A DNA stretch of 64,000 nt from Elusimicrobium simillimum (GTDB lineage: Bacteria > Elusimicrobiota > Elusimicrobia > Elusimicrobiales > Elusimicrobiaceae): NCBI RefSeq assembly GCF_049639735.1, contig NZ_JBEVVA010000003.1, positions 930,001 through 994,000 on the forward strand, in the 5' to 3' direction. Below, piece after piece: positions 61,045 to 64,000 of this stretch; positions within the stretch are counted from its first letter, which is position 1, and every line of letters starts with the position of its first letter. The translations under genes were made by a program, and so were the position numbers. The notes under the pieces were generated by a model. It was not told the DNA's origin. It saw nothing but the letters and a program-made list of their open reading frames with translations, and searched no databases.

Positions 61045-62026
61045 AATGCAGAATACTTTACCGGAAATTATTTCTGCCATTAAAAACGGCGTCAGCTTTT
61101 TTGTGGCGGGGCACCAAAACCCAGACGGGGACTCGCTTGGTTCCACGCTTGCGGTAAGTTCAGTACTGCGCCGCCTGGGTAAACACGTTTACTCTTACGC
61201 GGACAATGCCCCCGGTAAAGACCTTGAATTTCTGCCTATGCTTTCCACCGTGCATATTGGCCAAAAACCTAAAGATATAAGCAAAATAGACACAGTAATT
61301 TTACTTGAATGTTCCGACACTGCGCGCGGCGGGGAACTGGACGATGTATTGGCTGCCGCCAAAACAATTATTAATATTGACCACCACTTAACCAGTGATA
61401 CTTACGGCGACTATAATTATATAGACCCTACAGCCTCCTCCACCGCTGAAATTATATGGCAAATGTTTGAAATCATGCAGGTTTACGTTAACCCAGACGA
61501 AGCCACCTGCCTTTATACAGGTTTAGTTACAGATACCGCCAGGTTTTTACACTCCAACACCAGCTCAGAGGCTTTGCGCGTGGGTTCTTGCCTGCTTGCC
61601 GCCGGGGCTGATGTTAAAACAATTAACCAGATTTTATATTTTACACGTTCTTACGTGGAAACCAAGCTTCTTGGCCGCGCGCTTGAGAAGATGGAGCTTT
61701 TGTCTGACAAACGTCTGGCCGTAATAGTGCTGACGCAGGAAGATTTTACTATGTTTGGCGCGGAGCCGTCTTTTACACAAGGCATAGTCAGCCAGCCTAC
61801 CATGATACCCGGGGTGGAAGTATCTCTTTTAATTAAAGAAGAAAAGACCCGTGTTTCCGTCAATCTTCGTTCTAAAGGTAATGTGGATGTAAGCGCCCTT
61901 GCCGCGCAGTTTGGCGGCGGCGGGCATGCCAGAGCCGCCGGTTTTAAGGCGGAAGGCGCAAACCTTGCTGATCTTACGGATAAACTTATCGCCGCCGCTA
62001 AAGCGGTTATAGAAAATGTCGACTGA
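61034..62026 (+). CDS. nrnA: DHH-family phosphoesterase (NrnA-like)
   Basis: 330 aa. Likely oligoribonuclease and pAp phosphatase. GHQNPDGDSLGS (His27, Asp31, Asp33) and INIDHHLTSD are the DHH metal-binding motifs, and the DHHA1 domain has FGGGGHARAAGF at the end. Position between rbfA and truB is the usual one. It overlaps rbfA by 11 bases and truB by 11 bases, so the operon is tightly coupled. Confidence 0.92.
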   Translation: MTSKMQNTLPEIISAIKNGVSFFVAGHQNPDGDSLGSTLAVSSVLRRLGKHVYSYADNAPGKDLEFLPMLSTVHIGQKPKDISKIDTVILLECSDTARGGELDDVLAAAKTIINIDHHLTSDTYGDYNYIDPTASSTAEIIWQMFEIMQVYVNPDEATCLYTGLVTDTARFLHSNTSSEALRVGSCLLAAGADVKTINQILYFTRSYVETKLLGRALEKMELLSDKRLAVIVLTQEDFTMFGAEPSFTQGIVSQPTMIPGVEVSLLIKEEKTRVSVNLRSKGNVDVSALAAQFGGGGHARAAGFKAEGANLADLTDKLIAAAKAVIENVD

Positions 62027-62738
62027 AACAACCTTAACTGCAGATAATCCTTGTCCCAACGGTATTTTACTTATAGATAAACCGGCAGATTGGACGTCGC
62101 ACGACGTTATCGCCGTGGCGCGCCGCGCGCTTGGGCTTCGTAAAATAGGCCACGCGGGCACGCTGGACCCTATGGCCACGGGGCTGTTGGTGCTCCTTGT
62201 AGGACGTCAGGCAACCAAACTTCAAAGCGATTTTTTCAAATTCCCCAAATCATATAAAGCGCAGGCCCACCTAGGCATAGAGACCGAGACTTGGGACGCG
62301 CACGGGGCGACATTGTCGGAAACTATACCTCCGCCCGTTACTCTTGAACAGGCACAGGCTGAGGCGCTTAAACTCACAGGTACATTTGAGCACATAGTGC
62401 CCTTTTACAGCGCAAAAAAAGTATTTGGCAAGCCCATGCACCGCCACATGCGCGAGGGTAAAATGGAGCTGGACGAGAAAAAGGCAGTTATAACCGTATA
62501 TAAATGGGAAGATATTGCCGTGGACGGGGATAAAATAAATTTTAGCGTAAACGTATCCAGCGGTACCTATGTACGCTCACTGGCTTACATGCTTGGCCGT
62601 GCTCTTGATACAGTGGCGCATTTATCTGAACTTAGAAGGACAACTGTTGGCGACTATAATGTGGGGGACGCTATAACCGTGGAATATTTGCGTACCGCCC
62701 CGCAGGAAGAGCTGTTTAAACACATAAAAATACTGTAA
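62016..62738 (+). CDS. truB: tRNA pseudouridine(55) synthase
   Basis: 240 aa. Makes the T-loop pseudouridine of tRNA. LLIDKPADWTSHDV and KIGHAGTLDPMATGLLVLLVG, with the catalytic Asp in LDP, are the signature blocks. VSSGTYVRSLAYMLG follows. Short form without a C-terminal PUA-type extension. ribF begins 17 bases after its stop. Confidence 0.96.
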   Translation: MSTETTLTADNPCPNGILLIDKPADWTSHDVIAVARRALGLRKIGHAGTLDPMATGLLVLLVGRQATKLQSDFFKFPKSYKAQAHLGIETETWDAHGATLSETIPPPVTLEQAQAEALKLTGTFEHIVPFYSAKKVFGKPMHRHMREGKMELDEKKAVITVYKWEDIAVDGDKINFSVNVSSGTYVRSLAYMLGRALDTVAHLSELRRTTVGDYNVGDAITVEYLRTAPQEELFKHIKIL

Positions 62739-62755
62739 AATTTTAATACAGGCTT

Positions 62756-63652
62756 ATGAAAAAAAATTTTATAACAATAGGCACATTTGACGGGGTACAT
62801 AAAGGGCACGGCATGCTGTTTGCCCGCCTAAAAACTTTGGCTAAAAAGCATAAAATGAACTCCATGGTTTTGTACTTTCCGCTGCCGCCCAAAACGCTTA
62901 TGTCACCCGTGCCGGAGCTTACCGTACTTACTCTGCCTGACGAAAAATTAGCTTTAATCAAACAGGCTAAGCCTGACTATGCGGACGCGCTTAATTTTAA
63001 AGCCTGTAAAAACATCAGCCGTGAAAACTACTTTGATATTTTGCTTAAAACTTATAATATGGGCGGCCTGCTTGTGGGGCGTGACTTTGCTTTTGGTAAA
63101 GACAGAAAGGGGCATATAGATTTTTTACGCAAAGCCTGCGCTAAGGCGGGTATAGTGCTGGAAGTGGAAGACTTTTTTAAAACCGCAAAAACCGACGGGC
63201 ACAAAATATCCTCTTCTCTCATACGCAAGACTTTGGCGGAGGGGGATGTGAAAACCGCTAATAAATACCTCGGCCGCCCATACAGCGTTAGCGGCATTGT
63301 GGTAAAGGGCAAGCAGCTTGGCCGCCAGCTGGGCTACCCCACGGCAAACCTGGATATCGGCATATATAAAATACTGCCGCTTGGCGTATTTGCCGTAGAG
63401 GCCGTGATTGGCAAAGAAAAGTTTAAAGCAATGGCAAATATAGGTTACCGCCCTACAGTAAACCCCATACACTCCAATGTGCCGTTGGTGGAGGTTAATA
63501 TACTTAACTTTAACCGTGATATTTATGGTAAAACGCTAACTATAAATTTTGTTTCTAAAATAAGAGGGGAGAAAAAGTTTAACGGTTTACCCGCCCTTAT
63601 CAAACAGCTTGGCACAGACGCCCGCGCCGCCGCCAAAGCGGTAAAAATATAA
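62756..63652 (+). CDS. ribF: Bifunctional riboflavin kinase / FAD synthetase
   Basis: 298 aa. Turns riboflavin into FMN and FAD. The N-terminal nucleotidyltransferase domain has TIGTFDGVHKGHGML (the HxGH-type site) and LLVGRDFAFGKDRKG; SSSLIRKTLAEGDV leads into the kinase domain with GKQLGRQLGYPTANL and NIGYRPTV. Length is normal. It ends the rbfA-nrnA-truB-ribF operon; no ribosome site beyond GGC is seen. Confidence 0.95.
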   Translation: MKKNFITIGTFDGVHKGHGMLFARLKTLAKKHKMNSMVLYFPLPPKTLMSPVPELTVLTLPDEKLALIKQAKPDYADALNFKACKNISRENYFDILLKTYNMGGLLVGRDFAFGKDRKGHIDFLRKACAKAGIVLEVEDFFKTAKTDGHKISSSLIRKTLAEGDVKTANKYLGRPYSVSGIVVKGKQLGRQLGYPTANLDIGIYKILPLGVFAVEAVIGKEKFKAMANIGYRPTVNPIHSNVPLVEVNILNFNRDIYGKTLTINFVSKIRGEKKFNGLPALIKQLGTDARAAAKAVKI

Positions 63653-63750
63653 AATTCATATAATTTCTCCCTTTCGTAAAGGGAGTACCTGCAAAGCAGT
63701 GGAGGGATTTAATGAGCGAGGTACGAGCGCATTAAATTAGTACTGTTATA

Positions 63751-63882
63751 AAATAAGGTCATGTTGAGGAGGCGCGTCAACGCGCCGACGTAGACATCTA
63801 CCGCTTTGAAACTATAGTTATTTTTTATAAAGTAGATCCTTACATTTTTGCGTTGGCGCAAAAATTCAGGATGACTTTATTT
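63751..63882 (-). repeat. Dispersed ~130-bp two-hairpin element, copy 2 (inverted)
   Basis: Its reverse complement aligns with 27361-27490 throughout, including both end motifs and both hairpins (GGCGCG-TCAA-CGCGCC here, and TTTTTGCG-type). The hairpin stems differ in sequence but keep pairing (GTGCG/CGCAC against GGCGCG/CGCGCC), which points to selection for structure or repeat use. Confidence 0.8.
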
Positions 63883-63911
63883 TATATAAAATATTTTAAT
63901 TAACACAAAAT

Positions 63912-63945
63912 AAAAGCCTGCCAAAGTAATTTGGCAGGCTTTTTA
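63912..63945. terminator. Terminator between ribF and a right-edge minus-strand gene
   Basis: AAAAGCCTGCCAAA and its complement TTTGGCAGGCTTTT, with T runs on both strands. Confidence 0.85.
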
Positions 63946-63956
63946 AGTGGGTAAAA

Positions 63957-64000
63957 TCAACGTTTTTTAGATTTTTTATGCTGCGGGCACCAGGTCATGT
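63957..64000 (-). CDS. 3' end of an unidentified minus-strand gene (partial)
   Basis: A minus-strand frame enters from the right edge, reading TWCPQHKKSKKR and ending at a stop at 63957-63959. The following bidirectional terminator supports a real gene end. Too short to name. Confidence 0.45.
   Translation of the reverse strand, partial: MTWCPQHKKSKKR

Larger units (their letters stand above)
63653..63956. other. Intergenic region with repeats after ribF
   Basis: No gene is visible. It holds a REP-like stretch (63664-63706, CTCCC/GGGAG then CTGCAAAGCAG), a separate inverted repeat ATTTAATG / CATTAAAT (63707-63737), the 130-bp element (63751-63882) and a terminator (63912-63945). Confidence 0.6.

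Overview
The window reads as a chromosomal segment of a Gram-negative-type bacterium of moderate, roughly 40% GC. Many products have Sec signal peptides, one is a lipoprotein, and there is a type IV pilin and a bacterial alpha-2-macroglobulin. Housekeeping order (rpsB-tsf; DUF177-rpmF-plsX-fabG-acpP-rnc; rimP-nusA-infB and rbfA-nrnA-truB-ribF), unidentifiable exported proteins and very large proteins of unknown function suggest Elusimicrobiota, for example an Elusimicrobium minutum-like gut organism. That assignment is my inference, not a database result. I see no tRNA, rRNA, CRISPR array or insertion sequence.

Layout: 0-6.3 kb holds a TPR lipoprotein, a degenerate trypsin-like exported protein, folP, an exported unknown, and a minus-strand operon DUF1189-queD-queE-folE. 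FolE feeds both folate and queuosine synthesis. 6.3-11.9 kb is an alpha-2-macroglobulin gene broken by a frameshift in a G run. 12.4-20.4 kb is giant gene 1 (about 2663 aa). 20.5-28.1 kb has a CpXC protein, a CCA/poly(A) nucleotidyltransferase, a membrane HExxH protein, and several membrane or exported unknowns. 28.3-37.5 kb holds rpsB-tsf, nadE, three exported unknowns, then the DUF177-rpmF-plsX-fabG-acpP-rnc cluster. 37.8-38.8 kb is a membrane ankyrin protein. 39.2-50.3 kb is giant gene 2 (3693 aa). 50.5-54.8 kb is rimP-nusA-infB. 54.9-60.6 kb is an accessory block (exported unknowns, a pilin, an acyltransferase). 60.7-63.7 kb is rbfA-nrnA-truB-ribF.

Three linked observations form the most unusual system here. 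First, the two giant genes share an apparently identical direct repeat of about 3.18 kb (12517-15692 and 39376-42551) encoding residues ~52-1110. It has G-rich codon usage unlike its surroundings and sits between different signal peptides and different, distantly related C-terminal halves with MFS-like membrane domains. Second, giant protein 2 ends in two chymotrypsin-fold domains with a cysteine where the serine nucleophile should be; the last one keeps a full His-Asp-Cys set. A small protein near the left edge looks like a catalytically dead relative. Third, a palindrome (arms GGGCCAAAAGACCTA and TAGGTCTTTTGGCCC) occurs eight times, always upstream of an exported-protein gene, including both giants and the dead protease. 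Seven of the eight copies end 58-63 bases before the start codon, which suggests an undescribed regulon.

Other points: a rimP-nusA-infB leader with competing hairpins; four genes with a -10-like box exactly 6 bases before ATG and no Shine-Dalgarno, suggesting leaderless mRNAs; and a dispersed ~130-bp two-hairpin element present in inverted orientation.
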